The notes under the pieces: model-generated
The model's input: only the letters and a program-made list of their open reading frames with translations
The model's database searches: none
Told to the model about the DNA's origin: nothing
Made by a program: the position numbers and the translations under genes
In this document: one piece after another, positions 53,238-64,000 of the stretch
How positions within the stretch are numbered: position 1 is the stretch's first letter
Layout of the letters: each line of letters opens with the position of its first letter
Assembly (NCBI GenBank): GCA_009801085.1
Contig: VNWV01000001.1
Span: 8,393,328 to 8,457,327 of the forward strand
DNA: 64,000 nucleotides
Direction: 5' to 3'
From: Lasiodiplodia sp. COLG20
Taxonomy: Eukaryota > Ascomycota > Dothideomycetes > Botryosphaeriales > Botryosphaeriaceae

Positions 53238-54005
53238 ATGCGTGCAGCCACACCGCAGACTCTCAGTTGGCTCCGCGCCATTGTGCGCCGTGAGCTCAAA
53301 GCCACTACGCTTTCACCCATCGCCTCCCGACCCTCCCACCTCCGCCTCCGCACCTCCACTGTTCCACTATCGCATGCCAGCGCATTCAGCACGACGTCCA
53401 TACGATCGCAGGACTCGGAGCCTTCACCATCTTCTTCAACTGCTCCAGCTTCGGCTGTGGCGCAAAATCACACGCACTATACCTTCTTCCCGAAGACGCT
53501 TCCGCAAGGACCGCCGCCAGCGGGACCATTCGCAATCGACCTTCGCGCGCTACGCAACGAGTTCATACAGCTACAAGCAGCAGCACATCCGGACCGACAA
53601 CCTGGAGGTTCGGATAAGCGACGGGCAGAGGCCCTGTCGGCGCGCATCAACGAGGCCTACCGCACGCTGCAGAGCCCGCTGCTGCGGGCGCAGCACCTAC
53701 TACACTTGCGCGGCATCGACGTAGCCGAGGACGAGCGGTTGAAGGTGGAGGACCCTGAATTGCTCATGGAGGTGCTGGAGGCGCGCGAGGCAATCGAAGA
53801 AGCGGAGACTGAGGAGGAAGTGCTGGCAATGAAGGAGAGCAACGAGGAAAAGATCACCCAAAGCGTGGCGGTGCTAGACAAGGCATTCAAGGAAGACGAT
53901 GTCGAGACGGCGAAGAGCGAGGCGGTGAAGCTGAGATATTGGGTCAACATCAAAGACAGTCTGGATTCGTGGGAGCCGGGGAAGCCAGTGGTGCTGCAGC
54001 ATTAG
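53238..54005 (+). CDS. JAC1: Mitochondrial Fe-S cluster co-chaperone HscB/Jac1
   Basis: J-protein that brings the scaffold protein Isu to the mitochondrial Hsp70 (Ssq1) for Fe-S cluster transfer. Single exon, 255 aa. The N-terminus is Arg/Ser-rich and nearly free of acidic residues to about 55, a mitochondrial presequence. The J domain begins near YTFFPKTLP and carries the HPD motif at 117-119 (AAHPDRQ), then ARINEAYRTLQSPLLRAQHLLHLRG. The C-terminal helical HscB oligomerisation domain binds Isu (about 165-250, ending NIKDSLDSWEPG). This order and length match the family. An upstream in-frame ATG at 53136 would lengthen the presequence, but 53238 gives a better targeting signal. Confidence 0.9.
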   Translation: MRAATPQTLSWLRAIVRRELKATTLSPIASRPSHLRLRTSTVPLSHASAFSTTSIRSQDSEPSPSSSTAPASAVAQNHTHYTFFPKTLPQGPPPAGPFAIDLRALRNEFIQLQAAAHPDRQPGGSDKRRAEALSARINEAYRTLQSPLLRAQHLLHLRGIDVAEDERLKVEDPELLMEVLEAREAIEEAETEEEVLAMKESNEEKITQSVAVLDKAFKEDDVETAKSEAVKLRYWVNIKDSLDSWEPGKPVVLQH

Positions 54006-55302
54006 ATTGGAATAGCGTCATCGCGGAGATGTATCAATGTCTTCTGCTTTGTAAGTTTGCAGCGGGCTTACGAGTTGCGAAATGGTGGTCCTTACAATCC
54101 TGTGTTTCTAGGCTGTCTTCCCACTCGTTCTTAGACATTTGTTGGCATGCGCACTAGATACCTAATAGACACGCTCTATCGACGTTGGTTCGTATACGTG
54201 CTCGTATTGTCAAGACCAGATGGAACACAGCCTTCTCGCGTTCGGACCCTACCGACACTTGCAAAGATTCCGCGCTCGTGTCCAGCCACACAATTTCGTC
54301 GCACCAAGTAGCGCGCCTGAAGGTTCCCGATGTCCTTTCAGCTTGTCCAACGGGTGGTTGCGGGCATTGTCCTCTAGGCATTCCAAAACCGCTATCTTTC
54401 TGGTGCCCTTCATTTCTTCTGCACAATGTTCGGGAGCGTCGGACGTCCCTCGCCTCGAAGAGCTGCACATGATGTCGCGCAGCAGATAAGCTGCGGTGGC
54501 ACGGATCAAAGGCTTAATTGGATCCTGGCCTTCCCTTGCATAGCCGGGTGGTATTGAGAACAAAGAACGCTGCATACTCGGCTGAATTTATGCTTCGGGG
54601 CTACGATTAAGTTTGGCGGGTGATTGGCCGGCGGCGAGGCATATTATTCCACACCGCTCCACGGCATGTTGCACACATCCTTCTTCTTTCAGCAGTGCTT
54701 AACGGACGGCGTGTGGTGGCACCGCAGATTCCATTGCTCCATGCGCATGAATCACGCCTGGCCATCTCGTGACGGACTTGTTTTCCGCAGACCCCTGAAG
54801 CAAGGTCGTATTCGCGGGAGATAGAGAGCGGCGTCTATAGTTATGCTTTCGCACATCGACCGGGGTACGACGAAAATGCGAAAACAGCTCCTGCCGAAGC
54901 CACGGAAAAAGTAAGCTGACACAAGGGATGAAACGTCTGGGCAAAGGCAGCAGACAAGAAGATTAGAGTGTAAATCTTTCTCGTTGCATGCGTGCGACAG
55001 GGTGGGCAAACTCGCTGCTACCCCAACGCGTCGCTCGGGATAATTCTTTCTGGCTGATCTGTTTCATCTAGCTTGCGTGATCACGGCTGAGACACGCGGT
55101 TAGTGGGTAAATCTACGCTTCGATGCCCGTACTCGCTCTGACCGTTTCGAGAAAAGTGATTTGTTGACGTCATCGACTCACACTCGAAAACCAAGCCCTC
55201 GGGACCACCAATAGGCTAACGCCCGTCAGCTGGCAGCTGGAATTCGTCCTGGAGTGGACCCGAGACCCCTGTGTTACGGAAAAAGAGCGCATCCAACAGA
55301 CC
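54006..55302. other. Spacer upstream of the AlkB-like gene
   Basis: 1.3 kb. Overlapping frames of about 70-108 codons on both strands at 54.15-54.58 kb have no domain. No RNA gene or repeat seen. Confidence 0.4.
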
Positions 55303-56460
55303 ATGTCGAAGAAACGGACCCTGGACAGCTTTTTTAAGCCCTTGTCGCAACACAACATCGCACCCTCACTTGTCACTGGTCCACCATCACCGTCCACGAT
55401 ATCCACCAAGAAACAACGTGTCAACGCCAGCTTTGACCATCCTGCCGCCCGCTCGCATGAGCTGCCCTCCACTCACCCAACCTACCCTTTCCCCATTCCT
55501 CTCCTCCCCGCCTCTGTCCTCTCCGCTCTTGGCCCGCCCAGCTCCGCCCAGACAGCGGATAACGACAATGGCAAGAACACCGAACCATCTCCTTCTCAGG
55601 CAAACTCTGATCCCTCTTCATCTGCCCTGAGCGCCACCTGCCCCGCCTCTATTGGCCGCCCCATCAACGACCAACTCTATCTAGACCTTGTCTACTATGA
55701 ACCATTCCTACCCCGCTCCGCCGCCAACGCTCTCTTCTCCTTTCTGCGCACCTCCCTCCCCTTCTACCGCGTGCGCTACCGCATCCAACGGGGCGGCATC
55801 GACACGCAGATCAACACGCCGCGGTACACGACCGTCTTCGGCGTCGACGACTCGTCCCGCTTCGACGCGCTCTCCGGCCTTGTGACCGAACGCGAGTCGG
55901 GCAGGCCGGTGGCGAGGGACCGGTACGGATGCCGACCCCGCCCGATGCCCGATTGCCTAGACCGGCTGCGGGCGGCGGTGGAGAGGGAGACGGGCGAGCG
56001 CTTCAACTTCTGCCTGGTGAATTACTACGCCAGCGGTGAGGACAGCATTTCGTATCACAGCGATGACGAGAGGTTTTTGGGCAAGGATCCGGCCATTGCC
56101 TCGCTGTCGCTGGGGGCGAGGAGGGATTTTTGTATGAAGAGGAAGCCACCGCCAAAGGTCAGGGTTGAAGGCGAAGGTGGAAAGAGTGGGAAAGCGGAGA
56201 AGCCGTTGAAACTGGCGCTTGGTAGCGGAGACATGGTTCTCATGCGTGGAACCACGCAGGCAAACTGGTTACATAGCGTTCCGAAAAGAAAGGGTGGAGA
56301 GAGCGGGAGGGGTAGGATCAATATCACGTTCAGAAGAGCAATGGTCAGAGGAGGCACGGAGAATTACTATCAGTACAATGTAGGCGATGGGCCGGTGTAT
56401 AGGTGGGATGAGGCGAAGGGGGAAATGAGAGTTTGGGAGCCGGCCAAGGAGGACTCTTGA
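55303..56460 (+). CDS. AlkB-like Fe(II)/2-oxoglutarate dioxygenase (ALKBH2/3 type)
   Basis: Repairs alkylated bases by oxidative demethylation. Single exon, 385 aa. The first 120 residues are disordered, but start KKRTLDSFFKP, resembling a PCNA-interacting peptide with the paired Phe. The catalytic domain (about 120-350) has the iron triad H252, D254 (YHSDDE) and H324 (NWLHSVPKR), and the 2-oxoglutarate arginines in GRINITFRR (R338, R344). The motif NYYASGEDSISYHSDDE and the hinge CLVNYY are characteristic of ALKBH2/3. Expected substrates are 1-methyladenine and 3-methylcytosine in DNA. A Lys/Gly-rich insertion (about 280-300) separates the strands before H324. The ATG at 55303 follows upstream stops. 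Confidence 0.9.
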   Translation: MSKKRTLDSFFKPLSQHNIAPSLVTGPPSPSTISTKKQRVNASFDHPAARSHELPSTHPTYPFPIPLLPASVLSALGPPSSAQTADNDNGKNTEPSPSQANSDPSSSALSATCPASIGRPINDQLYLDLVYYEPFLPRSAANALFSFLRTSLPFYRVRYRIQRGGIDTQINTPRYTTVFGVDDSSRFDALSGLVTERESGRPVARDRYGCRPRPMPDCLDRLRAAVERETGERFNFCLVNYYASGEDSISYHSDDERFLGKDPAIASLSLGARRDFCMKRKPPPKVRVEGEGGKSGKAEKPLKLALGSGDMVLMRGTTQANWLHSVPKRKGGESGRGRINITFRRAMVRGGTENYYQYNVGDGPVYRWDEAKGEMRVWEPAKEDS

Positions 56461-59290
56461 TTTCAAGATGAAGACTACATACTGGGAGGAGAACATAATG
56501 AATTATCGTAAAGAATTCTGACGGAGGTGGACTCCATGCTATTCGACTCCCCTTCGTTGTTTGCTACCTTGTTTGCTATTGCTTATTCATCTGGCGCGTA
56601 TATAGATAGCTTATGGATCATTCTGCGCAACTGTCAAATTCAAAATTTCATTGCGGCCCAAAGGACGAGACAATGTTTGGTCCAGACATAAGGCCCTCTA
56701 CGTATATTTAGTGACATACTCCTAACGTATGCAAGCGTTATATCTGACTTCATCTTTGCGGGCCGTTTAGGGGAAGTTTAGATAAAAATTCTAAACACAC
56801 TATCTGACAAACCTTCGGGCTAACTACTGCACAACACAAGTGTCTCCCAGTCGTAGCGAAACAAGGGCACATGAGAGACCTAGCAGCGCAATTTCTGAGT
56901 AGACGCTGTTATCCTCTTTGTAAACAAGCTAGCGGCTGTAAACTATTGAAGACAAATTTGTGCTGAAGCAAAGTCCTGGACTGGCGTTGCTGGAAGCGCC
57001 AGCGCTAAGAGTGTGGGTGCTGATGCTGAGTCTGTTTGATCGGTTTGCGTCATGCGACTCACTGTTCTCAACAGATGTCCTACTTCCCAACGCAGAGATG
57101 GCAGCAGGAATCGGTTTGCCATAAGCGGAAGGAGAATTTATCCGCGCGACGCTATCAAGGTCGCCTACATATGCATGGGTATTCGAATGTAGACATGGAT
57201 GATTGCCAGGGAAGGACAGGGTGCGGATTAGGGGTGTTGGAAATGACCTAAATCATTCAATGTGGCGTCTCAAATATGCGCACTGCTGGTACTGGGATGT
57301 GACAGCCAGAAGGATTCAGCCGGAAAAGAGGTTTCAGCTTTCCGAGACGCATTTGTGATTTCAGATCAGCAATAATCTCGGTGGAATGCGGGCTTTGAGC
57401 TTCAATCGGGATGCCTGCTCAGACAGCTTTGGAATAGGCTACTCCAAATATGGTCGAAAGGAATAGCTGTGCCAAGGGTATGCCGGTGCTCAAGACGAGT
57501 CCACATCGCACGATGGATGTGCCTCAAGAATAAGCAAATCTGTCGTATTTGTTCGCATTGTCGGCGCGATCCGAAGAGAACCAAGACCCCTGTGTGCCAG
57601 CGGTCCAGCAAGCATTGCAAATACCGCGCAGAATCAAGCTGATCTTGGCTCTGAAGTACCATGACATGGGTTTCTCGTGCTGACTGTGCAGCGTAACACG
57701 TGATGCGTCGAGGCGTTTTCTGAAACGGGTGAGGGGAAGCATGATATCATCAAGTCATTGCCGGCGCAAGCGTCGGAGATAGACAAGAATAACGGCTACG
57801 ACTTGCCCAGAGGATTGGCTATCGCATCCTTCACCAAGAAGGATTATATTTCTCCGGGCATGCTGCGCCGCACGGCCCAGTGTGATCAACAGCGAAGGTG
57901 GATGACGATGGCCTCTTCTTTAAAGCGTGGTATGACGATATGGTGGCAGGGCTCAGGATGAGGGGTGCGGTCGAATTGGGTCGAGCGAACAGCGGTTGGG
58001 CGGTCAGGCGTCTCTGTCAGCACGCTAAGCAGCTGAGTCAGGGCGAGGCTCAGAGAGGCTCTCGGTCGATGATGGGGGATGTCGAAGGCGTGGGCGCGAG
58101 AACGAGGGGTGCGAGCTGGAGTTGAGGTTCAGGTGGTGACGGAGGGGCTCAGGGCGATGACATGATGCGAAAAGCTCATCGCGGAGTTAGGAGTTTAGCA
58201 CATGAAGAGTCGAGGGAGAACTCGAGGGCTGTGCGTGTGCAGCGCATGCCAGTAGGGGCCTGTGAGTCACATATGCGCAAAGATAGCGAGCATTTTGGCC
58301 TGGAAGGAGCAGGGTAGACGACTGACCTAGTCTTGGCGCGGCCGCTTGTTGTGAAGATAGCAGACGGCACACTGGAGAGCCTGGATCCATCTCCCTCTCC
58401 ACCTCACCTCGCGACGGCGCCCAAGTCCAACCCCGCCAGTCGCCCTTTCCATCGCGCCCAGTCGGTTGCTGCACCCGCCGTGACGACTTGCTGCGCACCC
58501 ATCTTCTTCCCACCTTATCGGAGCGTTGTCGAGGTGAGCGCAACCGTGTGCGGAGCGATTGCTCTGCCCAGAGCGAGGGCGCAGCACTATTTCAACCCGC
58601 CTCCCCCTCTTGCCCCGATCATCCGAGTCGCAAAGGCTGACCCATTGCTCCTGGAGCTGGACAGACGGCAAGCCCCGCTCCCTTCGTCCCGCGTGCGCCC
58701 TCACGCCCACCTGGAGTTACTGCGGCGTTAAGCCCTCGCTCGACCGACGCTCTACAGCCGCCCTCTGCGACATCACTCTGCCTCTACAGGCGGTCAGCAG
58801 CGCTCAAAACCTTATCCTCTGGACAGAACATACCGTTGCGACCCTGGCTCGCACCACCACGTGCCCGAAAACGACGTTGCCGTGCTGGGACACCGTGGGG
58901 AAGCTCGCTGTCGAGGGGCTGAGTGCATATTAGGCAGCGTCCCTGACGCGTCCCCTCCCGCGATCGTTTACTTAAGAAAGCTGGAGTTAAGCCATCTCCG
59001 CGCTCAACTCCGCTTTTGCGCGACCAATCGCCACGCCAACCCCGGCCCGCCGCCCAAGCTCCTGCTTCAGCATCAAGCTCACTTCAGCCGGGCATTGGAT
59101 TCCTCATATTCAAATTTGTCACGCCTTGCGAGCAGTCTGAGCTCTTAGTGCGTCCGAGCATCCTCCAAGGCCGCAGACCACTTTGCTTGGGTTGCTGACT
59201 GAATCGTCGCCCCACCCCTCCGATCACACTTCTCTCCTCGGACTTTGCAAGCCCGGCAGTTCCGTTGCCTCCGTTTGTACATCATTCGCC
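56461..59290. other. Long spacer upstream of the Zn2Cys6 regulator
   Basis: 2.8 kb. There is no open frame between 56497 and 57035 (AT-rich); short frames beyond that lack domains. GC-rich, CT-rich sequence at 58.3-59.29 kb precedes the regulator start and probably contains its promoter and a long 5' UTR. A long leader is common for fungal regulators. Confidence 0.45.
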
Positions 59291-62257
59291 ATGACGCCGA
59301 CCCCTCCCTCTGCCACCTCGTCCAATTCTGGACAGTCTCCAGATGGCCAGTTCCGCGTTGTTCGTAAGAGGAATAGGGTGCCCCTCTCGTGTGCACCCTG
59401 CAGGCACAGAAAGTGAGTCTCCGCCGTGGCCACCAGCTAGAACTATCGCTGATTGTTGTCGTTAGGCTCAAATGCAATCGCGGGCACCCTTGCGACAACT
59501 GCACGAAACGAGGTGACAATGCCTCCTGCACATATGCAACTCCTGGGAGTCGCAAGAAGAACTCATCCACTCACAGCGCCATGACCTCTCCCGACGACAT
59601 GCAAAATCGCATCGACCGCCTGGAAGGGCTGGTTCTGTCCCTCATGACCAATGGCTCGCAGTCGGCTGGCCCCGCTGCTGCCGCCGCCGCCATTGCGAGC
59701 ATGAACACGCCTTCTAATCCGCAGAGCCATCAAGGCAGCATCAGCGGCAGCAGCACCACCATGGACCAATCCATTGAGGTGGATGCGCCCGAGACGATCA
59801 AAGAAGAGCAAGGGGGTACAGCTCACGAAGACAGCGACGTTGAACAGGTAGCTAAGTCCATTGGAGTCATGAAGGTGGACAACAACAAGACCATATTTGC
59901 ATCCGAAGCACATTGGTACGCTATCTTGGGCGAGGTATGTCGCGATCAAGCCTCGGCCACCGTGATTCTGCAGCTTACAATGCCTGCAGATCGCCGAGGT
60001 GAAGACCTATTTCAACGAGCACAAAAAGCAGTACGAGGAGCAATTGCGTAGGCATCAGACTGCTTACACAGATGAAATAAGCCCCGGCACTGCATTCTTG
60101 TTTGGTTCGGTACAGCCCGCAGAAAGGGCAGAGTTGATGGCAGCATTCCCCACAAAAGTAGTTGCGGATTTGCTAATCACCCGCTATTTCAACGTGTATG
60201 ATCCTGGCTTTCGTAAGTCCCGCCGTCCCACGTTTGACCAACGAGCTCAGCGCTGACTTTTAAAAGATATCATTCATGGACCCACCTTCCAAAAACAGGT
60301 TAGTTTTCCAGAACCGTCTAACTGCGCCTGCACTCTTGCTGACAGTTGAACAAGTACGATCAACACTGGTTAGCTCCCGATGAGACTCCGGTCATCTGGC
60401 TCGGCATGGCTTATGCAATGATGTGCATTGCCCTCCAGTCTTACCATCGCGCAGGAGATGAACCTCCTGAGTATCGCGGAAAGACATGGGACATGTCCAG
60501 TGAGTACAGGAGACGTTGTGCACAATGTCTTCTGCGAGCCGACATCACGGCTCCCGTGGCGAATATGCTGGAAACGCTTATTCTCCACGTACAGGCCGAG
60601 TATGCCCGCAGCAGAGATGCTGAGGTTGGCGTGCTGGTCAGCTGGACAATCATCGTCCGTTTGGCTATGCGAATGGGCTACCACAGAGATCCTGCGCCTT
60701 ATAGAGCGCTGTCTCCTTTCAACGGCGAGATGCGCCGTCGTGTCTGGTGTGTTGTGAGGAAAATGGATCTTCTTTTCTCCCACCAAATGGGACAGCCGCC
60801 TATGATTAGGGCTACCGACACCAGTACCGAACTTCCACGGAATATCTACGACGACGAGCTGTACGAGGAGATGAAGACACTTCCGCCATCTAGGCCGATG
60901 ACCGAAGCAACCCCCTGCTCATACATGATTGCGAAATCCCGTCTAGTCTATGGTTTCTCGGAGGTGGTAGAAAAATCTCAAGTGCTGAGCTGCACCTCCT
61001 ACGATGGAATAACCAAGCTTGATCAACGACTGCGTGAGCTTCACGCGGAGACGCCCCCTCATCTCCAACTGCGATCGATGGACGAGTCCGCAAGGGACCC
61101 GGCGACATTGATCATGCAGCGATTCAGCCTTGAGCTTCTCTACTTGAAGTCGCAGATTGTGCTTCACAAGAAATTCCTGGGTCCCTCTCGCGAGAACGCC
61201 AGATACGCTTACTCCCGCCGTACCTGCATCGATGCATCAATGGCGATGCTGAGGCATCAGGCTACAATCCATGCCGAATCACAACCGAACGGTCGCCTGC
61301 GGACTGTAAAGTGGTTCATTACATCCCTGACAATGAACGATTTCCTGGTGGCAGCAATGGTCATTGCTCTTGACCTCTACCATATATCAGAGTCCGAGCG
61401 TGCGGGTCGTTCCCCGGGTGGTGATGTTTACGGCAGGCGCCAAAACCGCAAGGACGAAATGTTCGCAGCGGTCGAGCGCGCAATCCCTATTTGGGGGGAG
61501 CTTCAAAATGGCTCCATGGAGGCGTACAAAGCCCACACTGCTCTAAGCGTTATGGTGAACTTCTTGAAGTCGAACCAATCATTACGAGCACCGAACTTCG
61601 CTACGGCGGCGGCAGCATACCCCGCTACTGCCAACATCCAGGATGACGCCAACGTTGCACCCGAGCACTCGGCTGCAATGACTCTTGGGATGCTCAGCAC
61701 AGGTGCACTGACTCCCAACAGCTCAAACATGTTTGATACCAGACCATCTTTTCCCGCCTCTATGGGTAACATCCTGAACGACCCCCTGCCTGCGGTCTCA
61801 ACCGGTTCTGGACTCACGCCCCAATACACCGGACCCTCTTCCAGCGGTGAGAATGCTGGTCCAATTTCGGCAGCTAGCCCCTTCTCACAAATGTTCGGTG
61901 CATCAAACATGTCGCTACAAGGCATGGACATACCTTCGACTAACCTTGACTGGGTAAGCACAATTTGAGCACCATGGCCTCTGACGTTACAAACTGACGA
62001 TCTCATAGGACGCTTGGGACTCGTACGTCCAAGGAACTGCTATGGACCCCTCAAACCCTATGTGGCCAATGGGCATGCCGGATTTGATGTCGGACGCAAA
62101 CGGAATGCCACAGCAGCAGCAGCAGCAGCAGCCGCAGCCGCAACAATCGCCAACAAGTTCACAACCACAACAACAGCAACCGATTAACCCTGCATTCATG
62201 AGTGGCGGAAGCGTCTTCATGGGTAACGGTACGCCGGAGAGAAATACGATGATGTAG
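59291..62257 (+). CDS. Zn2Cys6 fungal transcription factor
   Basis: Six exons (59291-59412, 59466-59934, 59990-60212, 60267-60298, 60346-61953, 62009-62257), 900 aa. DNA-binding domain C-x2-C-x6-C-x5-C-x2-C-x8-C at about 34-62 (CAPCRHRK, KCNRGHPCDNCTKRGDNASC), with intron 1 splitting it after the HRK codons, a classic position. A coiled-coil-like stretch follows (DDMQNRIDRLEGLVLSLM). The fungal-specific regulatory domain runs from about 250 (RYFNVYDPGF, HIIHGPTFQKQ) to about 700, including HRDPAPYRALSPFNGEMRRR. Exon 4 is only 32 nt. The tail after intron 5 is Gln/Pro/Met-rich with a poly-Gln run (CAG repeats at 62112-62130), an activation-type region. Target genes unknown. Confidence 0.93.
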
Positions 62258-63054
62258 ATTTTCGGCAGGCGGGCGTTGCCTGGGTGTTTTGGTTGCTTTC
62301 ACTCGATCGGCTTTTTATCGACGACACTTCATACTACAATATGTGGACAGTCAGGAGTAGTCACTCGTTGAGGTCGTGGGCGAAAACATCACCATAGTAC
62401 TCGGTTATTTGTTATCATGGGTGGCTGCTGCTTGCGCCTTTCCTAGTTTAAGGATTGCAATCCGCCGGTGTAGAATGGCAGGCACCTTCCTATACCTGTT
62501 TATGTGTGGTATTAGTGGTTTTGCCTTTTTCTCCGGCAACAAAAAAGGGGGGTTTTGTTTTGTGGGGAATGAAGAAAGAAAAGAGATACCTGGAAGTCAT
62601 ACATTTATCGTCTGTTTTGAAAGTTGGAGTCATCTGTTATGTTCGTGGCGCCGGAAGGGGGGTTGTTACCCATATGTCCGCACCAAGCAAACTTCGCTCA
62701 GCCTCTTCATATTCATCAATCGCTCTATCGTCTTTCATGGACAGACAATTGCTATTTAGTTGGTGAGAATGGTGCCTGACCCGGATAACAGCTGGCTCCA
62801 AACGTCTTATAGAAGGAAACGATTGAAATTGGTTCGTGTTTTGTACTTGAATGGTGTTCGTTCTGCCTGGAATGGTGATGAGCTGAAAGGAGAATCATCC
62901 AGTGAGTAAAGATCATTGCTATAAGACTGATGAAGTGCTTCATTTTGTTCATTATCATTAAAACGGCCAATTCTACCCGTGTCTAGTTCAACTCATCGTG
63001 CGCCCCTTACAAGACCAACTCCGGATTCTAATTTTTGATTTCATACGAGGCCGC
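62258..63054. other. Convergent spacer
   Basis: 3' UTR region of the regulator and of the alcohol dehydrogenase; AT-rich after 62340. Short frames only, no domain. Confidence 0.4.
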
Positions 63055-63965
63055 TTACTCGGCGTGCTTCTCGTTGACCAGGACGTACCTGTACCTGGCC
63101 TTGCCGTCCTCCATGTCGACGATGGCCTGGTTAGCGTCCTTCATGGAGCGCTCCTGGATCCAGGGCTTGAGCTTCTTCTCGGCGGCGAGGTCGAGCATCT
63201 CCTTGATCTCGCCGGGGGCGCCGATGAGGGAGCCGCCGAGCTTGCAGCGCTTGGCGATGAGGGCGAAGGCGTTGATCTGGGGCAGGGCGTCCTCGGGGGC
63301 GCCGACCTGGATGAAGGTGCCCTTGTAGCGCAGCAGGCTGAGGTAGCCCATGAGCGGCATCTTGGGCGACGAGACGGTCGAGACGATGATGTCGAGCGAG
63401 TTGGCGTGGGTGGCGGCCCAGTCCGGGTCCTCGTCGGTGGCGATGAAGCCGTCGGCGCCCATCTCGACGGCGTCCTGCTTCTTGGCGGCGGTGCGCGAGA
63501 TGACGACGACCTGGTCGGCGCCCAGGGCCTTGGCGAAGAGCACGCCGAAGTGGCCGAGGCCGCCCAGGCCGACGATGCCGACGCGCTTGCCCGGCCCGCA
63601 GCCCTCGCGCTTCAGCGGGCTGTACAGCGTGATGCCCGCGCACATCATCGGCGCCGCGTCCTTGGTGGGGATGCTGTCCGGGATCTTGAGCACGAAGTGG
63701 CCGGGAGTGCGGTTGTAGTCGGCGTAGCCGCCGTAGCTCTTGCTGCCGTCAGGGTACTTGGCCGCGTAGGTGCCGACCATGGACGGGCAGTGGTTCTCCT
63801 CGCCGTCGGCGCAGGCGGCGCAGTCGGGCTTCAGGCAGGACGACGCCTGCGCGCCGACGCCGACGCGGTCGCCCTCCTTGACGTGCGTGACGTTCTTGCC
63901 CACACGCACCGCGCGGCCAATGATCTCGTGGCCGACAACGCAAGGGTAAGGGGTGGCGCCCCAGC
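63055..63965 (-). CDS. NADP-dependent alcohol dehydrogenase, C-terminal exon (partial)
   Basis: Same family as the gene at 26871-28083. The visible exon starts at 63965 after the acceptor GTCACAG with a CCTAAC branch site. The N-terminal exon(s), with the catalytic Cys, lie beyond the window edge. Visible parts: PYPCVVGHEIIGRAVRVG (catalytic zinc His and Glu); a Cys cluster SSCLKPDCAACADGEENHC, with four Cys but spaced C-x4-C-x2-C-x7-C rather than the usual C-x2-C-x2-C-x7-C; Rossmann GIVGLGGLGHFGV; C-terminus RYRYVLVNEKHAE. Very GC-rich, strongly biased third positions, unlike the AT-richer spacer beside it. About 303 residues are seen. Confidence 0.93.
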
Positions 63966-64000
63966 CTGTGACGAGAGTTAGGGCGGGTGTGGCATTGGGG
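63966..64000 (-). other. Partial intron of the edge alcohol dehydrogenase
   Basis: Ends (minus strand) CCTAAC...GTCACAG; its donor and earlier exons are outside the window. Confidence 0.7.

Noticed and set aside
62998..63981. 327-codon plus frame opposite the edge alcohol dehydrogenase
   Set aside because: The opposite strand is a clear MDR dehydrogenase; the antisense frame is open because of strong GC bias.

Overview
The window looks like nuclear DNA of a filamentous ascomycete (Pezizomycotina; a Dothideomycete is my guess, not shown by any single feature). Genes lie on both strands. Most are broken by short introns (about 50-75 nt) with GT...AG ends and visible CTAAC/CTGAC-like branch sites. 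The gene content is typically fungal: a fused tryptophan synthase, Dicer-like 2, an AA11 lytic polysaccharide monooxygenase, a Zn2Cys6 regulator and a MARVEL protein. There are no operons, ribosome-binding sites or CRISPR arrays, and I saw no tRNA or rRNA gene. Intron/exon borders were worked out by eye from splice signals, reading frame and protein family continuity.

Layout. 0-10.7 kb: TBC-domain RabGAP (-), tryptophan synthase (-), proteasome alpha-2 subunit (-), RING-CH membrane E3 ligase (+). 11-19.5 kb: two large low-complexity hypothetical proteins (+) in repeat-bearing spacers. 19.6-26.1 kb: Dicer-like 2 (-) divergent from a glycine-rich protein (+). 26.9-30.5 kb: NADP-type alcohol dehydrogenase (-) divergent from a butanediol/polyol-type dehydrogenase (+). 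31-37.6 kb: secreted AA11 LPMO (-), Pga2-like trafficking protein (-), CENP-S/MHF1 histone-fold protein (+), MARVEL membrane protein (-). 37.6-40.3 kb: long spacer with an AT-rich, ORF-free block. 40.3-48.9 kb: F-box protein (+), a 3.3 kb convergent gap, a small secreted protein (-), a monocarboxylate-type MFS transporter (-). 50.6-62.3 kb: a nuclear-looking disordered protein, a mitochondrial HscB/Jac1 co-chaperone, an AlkB-like dioxygenase and a Zn2Cys6 transcription factor (all +). The right edge cuts a second NADP-type alcohol dehydrogenase (-).

The most notable non-genic signal is a dispersed family of short hairpin elements (about 80-85 bp palindromes, arms up to 29 bp perfect, core GCTATCGTCCGGACG). 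At least nine copies, some in a larger MITE-like element of 210-250 bp with its own terminal inverted repeats, lie between genes from 4.0 to 26.5 kb, and I found none in the rest of the window. Two diverged copies share a different loop and form a second subfamily. The same interval carries the Dicer-like 2 gene, so a small-RNA origin or target role can be tested.

Most genes are unrelated housekeeping or accessory functions and do not form a pathway cluster. Several neighbours share short divergent promoters (proteasome/RING-CH, Dicer/glycine-rich, ADH/BDH, Pga2/MHF1), which could couple their expression.
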